64,000 nt of DNA, taken from the NCBI RefSeq assembly GCF_018812025.1, contig NC_063051.1:5271896-5335895 (forward strand). The letters run 5' to 3'. The position numbers and the translations under genes are program-made. The notes beneath the pieces were generated by a model. It saw only the letters and a list, made by a program, of their open reading frames with translations, was not told where the DNA came from and searched no databases. Positions 49,621 through 63,221 of this stretch are shown here, in pieces (position 1 is the stretch's first letter; the number at the start of each line of letters is the position of its first letter). Source of the DNA: Megalobrama amblycephala. Taxonomy: Eukaryota > Chordata > Actinopteri > Cypriniformes > Xenocyprididae.

Positions 49621-50395
49621 AGGATTAGTTCACTTTCAAATGAAAATTAGCCCAAGCTTTACTCACCCTCAAGCCATCCTAGGTGACTTTCTTTGTTTTG
49701 ATGAACACAATCGAAGAAATATTAATAAATATCCTGACGCATCTGAGCTTTATAATGGCAGCGAGTGGGATCAATGAGCATGAGCTGAAGAAAGTCTCTC
49801 CATCCACATCCATCCATCATAAACCTATTCCACGGGTTAATAAAGGCATTCTGGAGCAAAGCGATGCGTTTGTGTAAAAAAGTATCCATAAAACAAGTTA
49901 TGAAGTAAAATGTTTAGCTTTCACCATAGCACCTTCCGTATTCAAGTTACGAAGAAAGCGTAAACTGGCGTCACGTCAGTTAAGTTTTTTCTGTAAGTTG
50001 AATAGGGAAGGCTTAGGATGTAGAGTAAACATTTTGTAATACACTTTCTTCGTAAGTAGAATACAGAAGGTGATCTGGTGGAAGCTAGATATTTTACTTC
50101 ATAACTTGTTAAATATGGATATTTTTTTACACAAACACATTGCTTCGCTCCAAAAGGCCCTCCCGCAGTGTTTAGTATGTTTATGATGGATGGATGTGGA
50201 TGGAGACTTTCTTCAGCTCATACTTGTTGGTCCCGCTCACTGCCATTATAAAGCTCGGATGCGTCAGGATAATTATTAATATTTCTCCGATTATGTTCAT
50301 CAGAAAGAAGAAAGTCTTATACACCTAGGATGGCTTGAGGGTGAGTAAAGCTTGGCTAATTTTCATTTGAAAGTGAACTAATCCTTTAATGCCTA
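49621..50395. mobile_element. 775-bp TTAA fold-back element (AGGATTAGTTCACTTTC)
   Basis: TTAA at 49617-49620 and 50396-50399. The left AGGATTAGTTCACTTTCAAA end and its inverse at the right extend into long inverted arms ('ctcaagccatcctaggtg' and 'cacctaggatggcttgag'). No coding capacity. Confidence 0.88.
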
Positions 50396-50399
50396 AATG

Positions 50400-51040
50400 C
50401 ATGTATCCTATTGTAGTGTTTTTATGAACGTTTTACGCAGCTTTCATTTTCGAGGCCCACAGCTGGATGCAGGTAAAAGCTGAAAGAGGATGACAAGGAC
50501 TTTGAAAAACACTGGAGTTAACACAGCAAAAAGTATTGGATACTGCAGGCAGAGTCTGTAAAAAGATATATCGTGAGTAAAGATCTATAAAATAGTACAT
50601 CTGTCTGAGAGCTACGCACCATAGATTCCGCTATATTCTTGGAATATGGTTATACCAAGCATATCAGACATTGTGCTCAATAAGCTTTCATCCCAGAGGA
50701 AATCTATGTATTTGGCTGTAAGAACACGGATGCGCTCTGTCAGGGAAATAACCTCAGTGAAAGTGGTGGAGCAGTTGGAAATGAGACAATGAGAATAAGA
50801 ACGACGAGGTCAGCCACTCTAAAAGAAAGAGCGTTATGATTTGTTCAGCATATACAGATACAGCATCTCGCAGCAACACGGACATATCAATAATGCAACA
50901 TTTTACTGAGTGGGCAGCCTGAGGATACAATAGATGAATTCCACTAAATAAAAGGCTGGTATTGTATTAGAAACCTCAAAGATCTGCCTCTGCTGAAAAA
51001 TAAAGCCAGACTGACTGAAACTGTGACAGGCGGGGTGGAT
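50400..51040. other. Intergenic, no feature recognised
   Basis: I see no exon, repeat end or RNA gene here. A (CAGA)n tract follows. Confidence 0.35.
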
Positions 51041-51104
51041 AGACAGACAGACAGACAGACAGACAGAATGATGTGCAGCTAGATAGACAGACAGACAGAC
51101 AGAT
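51041..51104. repeat. (CAGA)n tetranucleotide arrays
   Basis: Two runs of GACA/CAGA units, 51041-51066 and about 51081-51103, separated by unique sequence. Confidence 0.85.
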
Positions 51105-51470
51105 CTCAGCATATTGCAAGTTTGCAGCAAATGAATTGATCTCCAAGTCTAAGGGGCTGTCAGCTATTCACTTTAGATGAAAGCTTCATTCATCACCATT
51201 TTGCTGCACTGTTTTGTGAACTTCAGCAAAGTAAAGAAAAAAGAGAGTTTTTAAGGTATACTCTTATAAAATTGTTTTTATTTTATTTTATTTTATTTTA
51301 CTGAGATCATGATCTCATGGTGGCTACCTGAGCTAACACTTCATTTTAAGGTGATGTAGTTACTACATGTACTTACTATAGTAATAACCGTAAATTATGC
51401 GTAATTACAAGTAACTAACCCCAAACCAAACCTACCTGTAGCTCTATAGTAAGTACATGTAGTTAATTAA

Positions 51471-52431
51471 AGGTGCCCTAGAACTTTTTTTTTAAAGATG
51501 TAATATAAGTCTAAGGTGTCCCCTGAATGTGTCTGTGAAGTTTCAGCTCAAAATACCCCATAGATTTTTTTTTAATTCATTTTTTTAACTGCCTATTTTG
51601 GGGCATCATTATAAATGAGCCGATTCAGGGCTGCCGACCCTTTAATTGCTCGTGCTCTCCGCCCACGGAGCTCACGCTTGCCTTAAACAACATAAAAAAA
51701 GTTCAAACAGCTAATATAACCCTCAAAATGGATCTTTACAAAGTGTTCGTCATGCAGCATGTCTAATCGCGTAAGTACAGTGTTTATTTTGATGTTTACA
51801 TTTGGTTATGAATGAGTTTGATAGTGCTCTGTGGCTAACGGCTAATGCTACACTGTTGGAGAGATTTATAAAGAATGAAGTTGTGTTTATGAATTATACA
51901 GACTGCAAGTGTTTAAAAATGAAAATAGCGACGGCTCTCTTGTCTCCGTGAATACAGTAATAAACGATGGTAACTTTAACCACATTTAACAGTACATTAG
52001 CAACATGCTAATGAAACATTTAGAAAGACAATTTACAAATATCACTAAAAATATCATGTTATCATGAATCATGTCAGTTATTATTGCTCCATCTGCCATT
52101 TTTCGCTGTTGTTATTGCTTGCTTACCTAATCTGATGATTCGGCTGTGCACATCCAGACGTTAATACTGGATGCCCTTGTCTAATGCCTTTCATAACGTT
52201 GGGAACATGGGCTGGCATATGCAAATATTGGGGCGTACACCCCGACTGTTACGTAACAGTCGGTGTTATGTTGAGATTCGCCTGTTCTTCAGAGGTCTTT
52301 TAAACAAATTAGATTTATATAAGAAGGAGGAAACAATGGTGTTTGAGACTCACTGTATGTCATTTCCATGTACAGAACTCTTGTTATTTAACTATGCCAA
52401 GGTAAATTCAATTTTTGAATCAAGGGCACCT
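51471..52431 (-). mobile_element. TTAA-flanked transposon with 22-bp palindrome, copy 3 (reverse)
   Basis: 961 bp, TTAA at 51467-51470 and 52432-52435, palindrome at 52242-52263. Reverse orientation relative to copies 1, 2 and 4. It splits a 'ttactacatgtacttactat' repeat whose continuation appears at about 52750-52985. Confidence 0.88.
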
Positions 52432-52467
52432 TTAATATTACTCAGTACTGAGATGTTTAAACTGAAG

Positions 52468-52738
52468 TCCTGACTCTCTGTGGTCGTTAAAAATCCCATT
52501 TGCCCATTGGCCTCTGTCCATCATGGCCTCCTGATCATCCCCATATACTGGCTTCATCACTCTGTCTCCTCTCCACCAATAAGCTGGTGTATGGTGGGCG
52601 TTCTGGCGCAATATGGCTGCCGTCGCATCATCCAGGTGGATGCTGCACATTGGTGGTGGTTGAGGAGATTCCCCTTCCATATGCGAGTACCCAGAAAAGC
52701 GCCATATAAATGTAACAAATTATTATTATTATTATTTG
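52468..52738 (+). mobile_element. L2-type LINE or SINE 3' tail with (TTA)n
   Basis: 'Tggcgcaatatggctgccgt', 'ggatgctgcacattggtggt' and 'agcgccatataaatgtaaca', ending in ATTATTATT, match the conserved 3' tail of fish L2 LINEs and partner SINEs. It is 5'-truncated, as expected for target-primed insertion. Confidence 0.7.
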
Positions 52739-53303
52739 AGTAAATACAATGTAACTACACCTTAAAATAAAGGGTTACACTTTATTTTAAGATGCCCATA
52801 TTTGTTTTACAGTGTAATTATACATTCGAATTCTGAGTAATAAGAATTAAGTACATGTTCTTACTATAGGGTTAGGATTAGGGTGTGGTTTGGGGTTAGT
52901 TGCATGTAATTATGCACAGTTTATAGTAATTACCATAGTAACTACATGTAACGTGTAAGAAGGACAACCAAACAAAGTGTAACCAACTTTTGTTATCTAT
53001 GGAACACAAATGAAGATCTTTTTGAAGAAGTCTGAGAGCTTTCTGTCCCTCCATTAACAGTTATCCAACTACCACTTCAAAAAGTTCATAAAGAGTAATA
53101 AAACTAATATATGTATATCACATATGTGAATTGAGCGCTTTGAGACACAATCGCTTTATATGATGAACAGATTTAATTTAGGCTTTTATTCAGATTGTTT
53201 TGGTCAAGCATGACCCACTAAGCCATAAGCCCCTGCTGGAAGTCTGGTTCTAAAGATCATTTTATATATATGCATCTCCCAGCTCATTTTGGGGGGCTTT
53301 TAA

Positions 53304-53590
53304 AGGGTTAGTTCATCCAAAAATGAAATTCCTGTCATTAATTACTCACCCTCGTGTTCATCTTCAGAACACAAATTAAGATATTTTTGATGAAATCCAA
53401 GAGGTTTTATTATCCCCCATGTAAACAGTGTAGACTACAGCTGAACCACTGCAGTCACGTTGACTATTTTAACAATATCTTTACTACTTTTCTAGACCTT
53501 GAATGATGGTAATCTTGTTGATTCCAAGGGTGGTGGGTATGAGGGTGAGTACTTAATGACGGAAATTCTATTTTTGGGTGAACTAACCCT
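53304..53590. mobile_element. TTAA MITE (AGGGTTAGTTCATCC)
   Basis: Left AGGGTTAGTTCATCCAAAAA and right TTTTTGGGTGAACTAACCCT inverted ends; left TTAA at 53300-53303, right edge TTAA overlapping the end. The inside shares 'aacacaaattaagatatttt' with 2800-3258. Confidence 0.8.
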
Positions 53591-54691
53591 TAAAAAGCGT
53601 AAAAAATGACCTTGCATTTTTCCATGTACGAGATCATACATATTCTTGCAGCACTATCAGAACATTTGCATTGCAATATTTCTGTTCCCTGCTGCAGAAA
53701 TATCTGGACATTTTCCCCCCTTTGTCATATCTTAGCAAGTTTGGCAAGTTTTGTCTTATCTTTTCAGAGGACTTCTGTCAAACACTGCCAACTGTTTGTA
53801 AAAACTCTGAAGTATAGTATCAGCATTTTATTTTCTTTATCTGACTTATGTTTTATGTTTACAGTACACAGCAGGAGATCTGCATCCAGACGATCTCTTT
53901 ATACCTTATCTCTGTGATTCACAACTTCACATTTCACACTCCTCAAATTATCACATTTTCTATGTGAACTGAATTTCATTACTGCTATGTTTCAAACGAG
54001 GTAAACAGAATTATAATTGCTCTGTCCCCTGTTAGCATTTATTTAGCTTTTGGAAACCATAATGCATACTGCAATGCCTACATTTTCCTTAATGAGGTTT
54101 GCATTATATAGAGAGACATTAAATGAAGCTTCTCCAGCATCCAATCAACAGCCATCTCTTTTTTAACTACAATTAGAAGTCTAGAGATGCTGAAATATTT
54201 GTGTATTTAATTCATTTCTTGCATGTAGCTAGAGACAGACCTTGAGTGAAGATGGGGCCACAGCACAGTGCTCACACAGACAGTCTATTGATTGGAATTT
54301 CTGCAGTCTCTGTCTTCATTACTTGCTGAAGCTTAGCAATGCATATTTTCTTTTGCTTCAAAATGCGATAGCTAAAATAAAAGCAAAAGCTTCAATTTTA
54401 ATATGGCTGAAAGTTCAGGGTTATTTACTGTACCATTGAAGCCCATGTAGCTAGCTAGCATAATAGTAGTTTTATACTGTACATAATAACTTTTCTTGTT
54501 GCCTAAGTTAAGTTACATTTATATATAATTTTACTTTTATATTACCTTAAATTTGTATTAAGGTAATTATGTATTATGATGATGTATGTATTAAATCCAG
54601 TACGTATTGGATGCATGATTTTTTCCAAAACCAGGTTAAGATAAAGGTGTAGGGGATAGTATTTGTAGCATTGTGTAGGTGATCAGCACTT
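53591..54691. other. Intergenic, no feature recognised
   Basis: The open frame at 53606-53917 has no family resemblance and no splice or codon support. I see no repeat ends. Confidence 0.3.
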
Positions 54692-55202
54692 TATGGGAAG
54701 CGTGTTTCTGCCACTAAACAAAAAATAAAAAAAGGTAATTGCAACTTTTTATCTCACAATTGTGAGTTTACATTTTGCAATTCTGACTTCTATTCTCAGA
54801 ATTGTGAGATATAAACTCAAAATTGCGAGAAATAAATTCAGAATTGTGAGTTATAATGCTATAGTTATAAACTCACAACTGTGCTTTAGTTTATAATCAG
54901 TTCTGACTTTTTCGCAATTGCGAATTTATAACTCATTCTGACTTTATTTCGCAGTTTTGCGTTATAAAGTCAGAAATTATAATCTCACAATTTTGAGAAA
55001 AAAGTCTGAATTGCGACTTTATATCATGCAATTCTGACTTTATAACTTGCAATTGTGAATTTAAATCATGCAATTTTGAGCGAAAAAGTCAGAATTGTGA
55101 GATGTAAACTCGCAATTGCAAGAAAAAAGTCAGAATTGTGAGATAAAATGTCATAATTACCTTTTTTTATTTTGTATTCAGTGGCGGAAACAAGCTTCCA
55201 TA
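54692..55202. mobile_element. Fold-back element filled with AATTGCGAG-type units
   Basis: Left 'tatgggaagcgtgtttctgc' and right 'gcggaaacaagcttccata' are inverse ends; the interior is an array of AATTGYGAG/AACTCGCAATT units. This shows that the array at 43137-43960 belongs to the same mobile family. Confidence 0.65.
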
Positions 55203-55727
55203 GCATTGTAACTGACATCAGTAATGAACTCTTTTGAATTGGCTGTGGGGCAGAGGTTGTGCTGAACTGGTTTGAGGGAAAAAACACGCGTCCACAATGT
55301 ATTTGATTTAATCCAGTGTGTAATCACGATACAGGCTGCAGCGAGAACAGTCTCACATTAATAGAAGTGAAATCATCTGAGGTCATTGTCACTACACTCA
55401 ATAACTGAGACACAAGATGGCGGCTGTTGTATCTGTACAAAACAAGAAAGAGCTTATTTGGTGTTATTTGGTGAAATTTTGTCCAGTAATTGCAAGTGGA
55501 ATCTGTGCGATCGGGATTTTCGCATAAGGGGAAAAAGTTACCCACGCAGATTTTATGCGTACACAAATTCGGCATGTTGATCAACAAAAAGCTGCATGGT
55601 TTGAACACGTGTTCTGTGTGTGCGGTGCTTGACAAAGGACAATGGACTGAAATTTTGCATAATTTTGCACCTTGACATAACAGTAATGCTGATTTCAGTT
55701 ACTCAAATGAGCAGATATCAAGCATAG
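55203..55727. other. Intergenic, no feature recognised
   Basis: Overlapping short open frames on both strands lack known motifs. No repeat ends recognised. Confidence 0.3.
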
Positions 55728-56190
55728 CATTAGTTCTGGCAGGTCACGTCATTCAAGCTCACATCAGCTGACTCTCAGGTGATCCATGTCTGCCTATAAG
55801 AATACGACGCCTATCACTGCATCCCTATATATGGTCCATTCAGTATTATCAGCAGCTTTATCATGTTGCTCAGGAGCTAATTACTCTCATCACCAGCTCC
55901 TCCTCTCATCCAGTCAGCACTTGGCCTTCTGATATTGCTCTTTGATTTAGACTCATTTTTTCTTGAATTATGTTGTACATTAAATTATTGAACATTAATG
56001 ATATCTGCAATACATTTATGTTGGTTCTGTTCTGTTTTACCCTAGAGGGTTTATCGCTGCTCTCCCTGCTCTTATCCATGCTAAGCTACATGGATGGGCA
56101 GGGAGTTCTTGCCCATAACAGAAGAACCATACCGCCAATTCAAACTGTATGCTAATTGTCAATCAACTTTAATGATAGTGGTCCTGACAG
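55728..56190 (+). repeat. Dispersed ~460-bp LTR-like repeat, copy 2
   Basis: Collinear with 16304-16742, including the TATA-like CTATATATGG (about 55822) and the shared end GATAGTGGTCCTGACAG. Same orientation. Class unknown. Confidence 0.55.
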
Positions 56191-56353
56191 ATATACAATG
56201 TTGCCACGAATGTCAGCCAACATTAAGAAATATCAGAACACTCAGTGTTGTCATTGACCAATTCATAGTTTTCAGTCACGTGACTGTCGCGGAGCCCTGG
56301 AGGGCAAAACAGCCATGTAACTGCAGCACAAGCCTGTCAATTTTCCATCTTAA

Positions 56354-57310
56354 AGGTGCCCTAGATTCAAAAATTGAATTTACCTCGGCATAGTTAAATA
56401 ACAAGAGTTCAGTACATGGAAATGACATACAGTGAGTCTCAAACTCCATTGTTTCCTCCTTCTTATATAAATCTCATTTGTTTAAACGACCTCCGAAAAA
56501 CAGGCGAATCTCAACATGACACCGACTGTTACGTAACAGTCGGGGTGTACGCCCCAATATTTGCATAATGCCAGCCCATGTTTAAGGGATTACACAAGCC
56601 AGTAACGTCTGGATCTCTGCACAGATGAAGCATCAGACTAGGTAAGCAAGTAAGAACAATAGAGAAAAATGGCAGATGGAGCAATAATAACTGACATGAT
56701 CCATGATAACATGATATTTTTAGTGATATTTGTGAATTGTCTTTCTAAATGTTTCATTAGCATGTTGCTAATGTACTGTTAAATGTGGTTAAATTCACCA
56801 TCGTTTATTACTGTATTCACGGAGACAAGAGCCGTCGCTATTTTCATTTTTAAACACTTGCAGTCTGTATAATTCATAAACACAACTTCATTCTTTATAA
56901 ATCTCTCCAACAATGTAGCATTAGCCGTTAGCCACAGAGCATATAGCCTCAAATTCACTCAGAATAAAACGTTAACACCCAAATAAATACTTTACTCACA
57001 TAATTCGAAGCATGCATAGAGCATGCATGACGAACATCTTGTAAAGATCCATTTGAGGGTTATATTAGCTGTGTGAACTTTGTAAATGCACTGTAATATA
57101 GTCGAGAGCTCGTTTGGCAGGGAGCGTGAGCATTTAAAGGGGCGGCGTCGAGTGTAAATCAGTGCATAGTTAATGATGCCCCAAAATAGGCAGTTAAAAA
57201 AATTAATTTAAAAAAATCTATGGGGTATTTTGAGCTGAAACTTCACAGACACATTCATGAGACACCTTAGATTTATATTACATCTTGTGAAAAAGCATTC
57301 TTGGGCACCT
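56354..57310 (+). mobile_element. TTAA-flanked transposon with 22-bp palindrome, copy 4
   Basis: 957 bp, TTAA at 56350-56353 and 57311-57314, palindrome at 56522-56543, ends AGGTGCC/GGCACCT. Several internal differences from copies 1-3 suggest an older insertion. Confidence 0.88.
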
Positions 57311-57427
57311 TTAAAACAAAAATATGTGAACAAGATGCAAGTTTTGGATCCATATACAGCACCTGGAGTGATTTCAATCACTAAAAACAGCGGGACGATT
57401 TTTTTTAAAAGCTAACGTGAAAAACAC

Positions 57428-57649
57428 AAGGGTGGGTTGCACCAATAAGAATTAAATTAAGCAAAGTTTAACACTAATCAAGGATTTGTTGATCTGGGTT
57501 TTATTTTAAATCGAGTTGTGTTGCACCACCTAATTTTAAACACAGATTAACTACGCAGAAAGACCATTAGAATTAAAGGGCTGATCAAGCAGCATAGGCG
57601 GAGAGTGAACCGATGCCAGGCTAAAGAATCCTTAGTGTAACCCACCCTT
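57428..57649. mobile_element. MITE with AAGGGTGGGTTGCACC ends
   Basis: Left 'aagggtgggttgcacc' and right 'gtgtaacccaccctta' are inverse. The body holds 'gttgtgttgcaccacc'. About 220 bp, non-coding. Confidence 0.65.
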
Positions 57650-58029
57650 AAAGTGCCTTAATGTACTAAAACAGTGATATTAAAAGATCAATTTCAGTTT
57701 AACCCTTTTTTGATGATGCATACTATATACAGTCGAGCAGATGATCCCAGAATATGAACGCAATGCGTTTTCTTTATTATGGTTTTCGATGGAAAAAAAC
57801 ACTTAACGAGAAACCTCGTGTTGCATTAATTGCTGTGTTCATTTGTTTGCCTGTACAAAGTATGCATAATCAATAAGGTGTATATTGAATTTGGCCTTTT
57901 AATATCGCTGTCTTACTACAAACCTGGTAAAAATGACTGGCGGGCAATGGAGGAAAGCATTGTTTTGCCCGCCAGGGGGGCGTTCCCTTCAGGGCGTGAT
58001 GTCACGTGAAAACTATCAATTAAGGTGCA

Positions 58030-58640
58030 GTCATATTAGTGAAATTTCAGTGAAATTTTGTGGGCATTTTTCTTTTGTCAATAGTGTAGTGATCCAAGAA
58101 ATACCACTCACACAATGTCATAATTATGAGATTACATCTTGTAAAAAGCTTTCATCTCCTCTTGGAACTCATAATTACAACTTGTAAATACGTCATTTTT
58201 GGAGCGCGCCAGCTTGTACCACATGAACGCTTCAGACCATGTTGTAATTACCGTAATTTCGCGATGACAAAACGTAACGTTCTACTCTGGGGTGCGTTTC
58301 CCAAAGCGAACTATGGTTGCAAGTTCCGTCGTTACCAATAGAGTTCAATGGGACTAACGACCATGGTTCACTAACGATGCTTTCGGGAAACTCACCCCTG
58401 AGCTGTTCATGTCCTCAGACTTGGAATGATGAGTTTCTATGGCAACACTATCAATGCCAATATGAATCTGCAGCATGTACGTGATACAGCGGTTACGTGA
58501 TACAAGCCGGAACTCTCTGAAAATTACGAATTTACAAGTTGTAATTACGAGCTCCAAGAAGGCGTGAACACTTTTACAAGTTGAAATCTCATAATTACGG
58601 TAATTACGACACGGCGCGAACGCACCTATTAACCAACAGA
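58030..58640. mobile_element. Fold-back AATTACAACTTGTAAA element with nested MITE
   Basis: The left part 'gagattacatcttgtaaaaa' and 'ggaactcataattacaactt' is inverted at 58525-58600 ('aagttgtaattacgagctcc'). The middle contains a smaller element (about 58287-58400) with CTGGGGTGCGTTTCCCAAA and GGGAAACTCACCCCTGAG ends. A third partial copy is at about 59030-59140. Confidence 0.55.
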
Positions 58641-59139
58641 AAGTGACTAAGAACCAAACTCCAATACTAAAGAGGTTGTATTCCTTGAGACAGCTCAAGA
58701 AGTTCAACGTGCCCCAGATGGATCTTCAGTTCTACACTACTGTCGTTGAATCTATTCTCACCTCATCATGACTATCTGGTATGTGTCAGATGGTCATCAT
58801 TGGATGCAGTCTGCCGCCCACCTCCAGAACCTATTTGAATTAAATTGGCAGTCAAGATTATCAGCAACACCAGAGTATTCGATTCTAAAAATGTGGTCAC
58901 ACTTACCATTGTTCGGCAAAATTTTGCTGGTTGACATCCATTCATTTAAATAGGAATCTGCACAAATAGGAGTTTAGGGTGATATTGGAAAAAGTTCCCC
59001 TACACAGATTTCACTTGTAGGTATATTCACGCCACGTCGTAATTATGAGATTACGACTTTGTAAAAAGCATTCACGCCCTTGTCGAGCTCGTAATTTCAA
59101 CTTGTAAATTCATAATTTTACAAGTTGGAGCATGTTGAA

Positions 59140-62100
59140 CTTCTTGAGCTGTCTCAAGCGATACAACCTTTTTAGTCTTCTGTTTGAGGTTCTTAGTAAT
59201 AATGACTCCAAAAAACCTTAAAGTCTTGACTGTGGTGCCAGTTTTGGTGGTTGAGACCATCAGAGTGAGAGGCTCTAGAGACTGTACTGTCTTTATAGCA
59301 TTTATTTGCACCAGGGCACCTGATGTTCTGCCTTCTTTCTTTATAAGCTCATTCATTATAAGGCCAATTATAGTGTGATTATGATTATTTGTGATTGTTT
59401 CGACATAAAAATTACAAAGAGTACAATTTAACCATGCTACCTGAATATGCTTATTAATAATTCATATATTGATAGACAGCTGATTAAAAAGTCCTCCGAT
59501 TATGGAAGACGAATGCAATGTAGATTAGTAGTGCTCTCATTTTGGTTGCGTATGTATACATTCATTAATCCGTCCCGTGCCTACAAATACATCATAATGA
59601 TGAACCTGTTTCTGCTATGGTGCATGGCATACAAATAAACACCCACGTTTATTTGACAAATGACTTGACAATATGACTAGCAAATTATTTCATTACATTG
59701 CTTTCAAAAATAATAGGGAGAATATATAGCTTTATTTATTCACATTTTTCTAATATTTCTCCTCGTTGATTCACAAGGGAAATTGAATGAAATGTAGTCA
59801 GGCTCTAATGCCATATGCATACCTCGCTGCCTCGACGGAGGGAGAAGGGCAAGCCCAGTAAAATACCATTACTCAGATAAATAGAGCTAATTGAGCAAAA
59901 CAGGTCTTGGCTTTATTGAACAATAAATCAGATGCCCTCCTATCCCCCCCACCCACACACTCCATGAAGCGAATGAGGAATTTAGAGACAACTACTGCTT
60001 GCGACAAGACTACTTAATTCCTGCAATTAATGTGTGTGCCCAGTCAAAGTATTAAGGGTTTATGAATGTGCTATTGAGACGACCAGATATATGGCCATAG
60101 TCATAAAGAGAAACACCCAAGTGAGTGCATCTTCAATGCAAAGTGCTATTTTTAACTGGGTGCTGTAATGTATTGTTGTGCTTTGAAGAAACAAGCTATC
60201 AAAAATTCAAAGCAATTTTGAGGCTTTCATACTCTGTATGAAGTCCTTAGCACCAGCAATTCAATTTCTCTGCTCCAAAACTTAGTGAGCTGCTTATGGA
60301 GGCAACATTTTAAGGCATCAGGAAATTGTAGGAAAATACGTATGCCGATTCTAAAGCAGAATCACATGTGTCATTCAGAGAAGGGAGAAATAATCCCAGA
60401 AAGCATTGCAGTGAGCTCAAAACATAAATATTGTTTATGTTTTGATTTTCAGCAATGAAGGAAAACTGTTAAACTTTTTTTTTTTTTTTTCAAAATAATT
60501 TGACATGCTAATGTTAAATTCTATTGGAATCAATTAATTTATATGCAAACACTTGCTAAAACAAACAGTATGTGAAGAGGGTCATATATATATTAGAAGA
60601 TGTTTCACCAGTTACAGATAGAGTAATCATTCACATGGAATTAACAGCTCAGGTGATTTGCTCCAGAGATTGTTTCCAGAATTGAGCAGCCCTGAAGCAA
60701 GATGGGAGATATCAGGTCACATGCTTTAAGGACTGTACATGCCAGCTGAACAACTGCCATTGATCTAAATAGCTATCTCCAGGACCTCCTTGTTCAGAAT
60801 AGCATATTAAAATCAGCCTGAAATGGAAGCTGCAATAGTCTTTTCTTTCCTATTGTGACATACATCTGATTGAAACGGGCTCTCGAACAAGAAAAAATGT
60901 ATAGGTCTGGACTTGATTTTGTCTATCAGGAATTGATTGGATAATCTTTGCTAAAATGTGTTCATGTATTCAAACATCAGCAATACAGCAATGTCCTATC
61001 TGCACTTATCGAACGTTATTGTCATTGGCTTTGAGGCAATTTTAGATCAGGTTGATTGTTTTCATGTCTTTTAAATTGTCACGTATAAACTTATATCAAA
61101 CGGAGCAATTACACCATGCACATAATACTCAAAGCTAGCGGCATGTTTTGGACATTGCTTTGTTGCACGTTTGAGATTTAAGTTGTGCACGTGACGCGCA
61201 TCGCAATATCGTCAGCATAATGTTAAACCAATGTATTTAGAAAAAAAAAAATTGCGTTGTGTTTTATTTGCCGTAATATGCATCTCTGTTTAGGGTACTG
61301 TCTAAGTTTGTTGCTACATCCTAAATATGGACATCTGAAGCCCTTAAATTATATTTACTATATAATATTTACAACATGAACTCAGACGTACATGTAAGCT
61401 TCATTATGTCTGGCACAATGTTTCACAGGTTGGAAATCCAACATCTGACCTTCATGCTGAAATGATACTATTAGGTGCGACAAAGCCATTGTAGAGAAAA
61501 TTGCTGGGAAAATGGAATGTAATCACCTCAGATTACCTAACCGTCTACCCACAGAACCTCCGACAAGGAACATTTAAGAATGTGCTGTGAACATCAGGGG
61601 GAAGGTTTGACTGGTTAGCTTTGACAGTTATCCCCTGCTGGCAGGTGCTGTAACTGCACCATTATGCAGGCAGAAAGCATGTTTCTCCTTTTTTTATGGT
61701 GATTGAAAAGTAGATGTGTATTATTGTTTACGTGAGCATTGCAGGGTTAAATATTGGTCAATAGCTGTTTGAAAGATCTTTGAAACTTGGTGCTGAGACT
61801 AAAGAATGAAACATCTAAATACTTTATTTTTGTTTATTACACTTTATTTGTACAGCCTTTGTGAACGTAGCCTGTGGTTATTATTCTTCATATTTCATTC
61901 TTACATAAATTGTTATTCTAAAGAAGTAACTGTTAACAACTTTTGTGTCAGTTAATAAAACTTCCTATCATAAGTACAAAATATAATCTGTGTACTTCCG
62001 CATACCAAACTCCTGGGGGATTCCTGAGGGTAATGTCACTATAGCCTAGTGCTGTCAAGATCATGCCAAAGCCCAAAGCTTGTTTATATAGATCTGCATT

Positions 62101-62770
62101 GCAGCATTAACCAAACAGTCAGCATGGGACAATCATTGGCAAAAAAAAAAAACACCTCCATGTCACCTGTCAGCTAGAGGCAAAAATGTCAATGTCAAAA
62201 TGACAATGACAAAAATATTACCTGTCTGAGTTGAAAACACTGCATAACAATTTAAACGTACACTTACAAACTGCACTGCTTATCCACCTGTTCTATTTTC
62301 CCAGGATTCTCAGCACAAGAGTTATCGACATTCCTTTACCGTGTACCACATTCAGCTCTCTTTGATCCCTCTTTATGATGGACAGATCTTGTAAGCTGCG
62401 ATTCCTCCACCAACAGATTTCAAAGGCAAGGTGTAAAAGTTAACTGGCTCAGCTTTAACTTCATGTCCGGGTGCATTAGCTTTGTGACATTTTTCATTTT
62501 TCATACACTGCTCTAAGCAAGCACATTACCCTGCGTAGTCTCAAGAGCTAAACGCAATGTGGCAAATTAAGTCAAATGCTTCACGTTCATGACCTCCAGC
62601 CATAGTAACAGTAACGAATGGAGTGTTAATTGGGAAAGAGGGAATTTCAAAGCTTTCACATCAAACACAATGAACAAGAATGCTCATGTCACTTGCGTCA
62701 AATGTAGACATGGTCTATTTTATTCTATAGAATTTGTAATTGGTTTCTTCCAATAACTGTTCGCCTGTAT
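59140..62770. other. Intergenic stretch without recognised gene or repeat
   Basis: Mostly unique-looking sequence with short, unsupported open frames. No exon with both splice sites and a known domain, no tRNA or rRNA, no transposon ends recognised. It is the longest repeat-poor stretch in the window. Confidence 0.4.
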
Positions 62771-62901
62771 ACTTTAAAAAATAACGGTTCCAAAAGGGGA
62801 TTTTCACAGCAGTGCCATAGAAGAACCCAAAAATAACTTTTCAGTGCACAATTCTTAACAAAAAACATTTTTTTTTATTAATCTGAAGAACCCTTCTCCA
62901 A

Positions 62902-63221
62902 CACACTCTTGAAAATAAAGGTCCTATTTTGGCATTGATGGTTCCATGAAGAACCTTTAACATCCATAGAACCATCCATTCTTTATAGTGGAAAAAGGTT
63001 CTGTAGATTATCAAAATGTTTAGAAAAAATGTCTCTTTTAAGAACTGTTCAATGAAAGGTTAAAGGGAACCCCAAAATGATTCTTTTATATTGCATTGCC
63101 ACGAAAACCTCCTTTATTTTTGAAGAAACTTTTGTGAAATGGAAATGTTCCATGAATGTTAAACGTTTTTCATGGAATCATACAGTAGATGCCAACAAAG
63201 AACATTTATTTTTAAGAGTGT
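62902..63221. mobile_element. MITE with TACACTCTTAAAAATAAA-type ends
   Basis: Left 'acactcttgaaaataaaggt' and right 'tttatttttaagagtgtaca' are inverse. The interior has 'ggttccatgaagaacctttaa'. A partial second unit lies just upstream (about 62774-62900). Confidence 0.65.

Noticed and set aside
53606..53917. 103-residue open frame downstream of chl1
   Set aside because: No recognisable domain, no splice or promoter context; chance frame in AT-rich DNA.
55324..55675. Overlapping open frames on both strands
   Set aside because: No family resemblance; frames on both strands in the same DNA suggest chance.
58354..58707. 117-residue - strand frame
   Set aside because: Lies across two nested fold-back elements; the sequence is explained as repeat.
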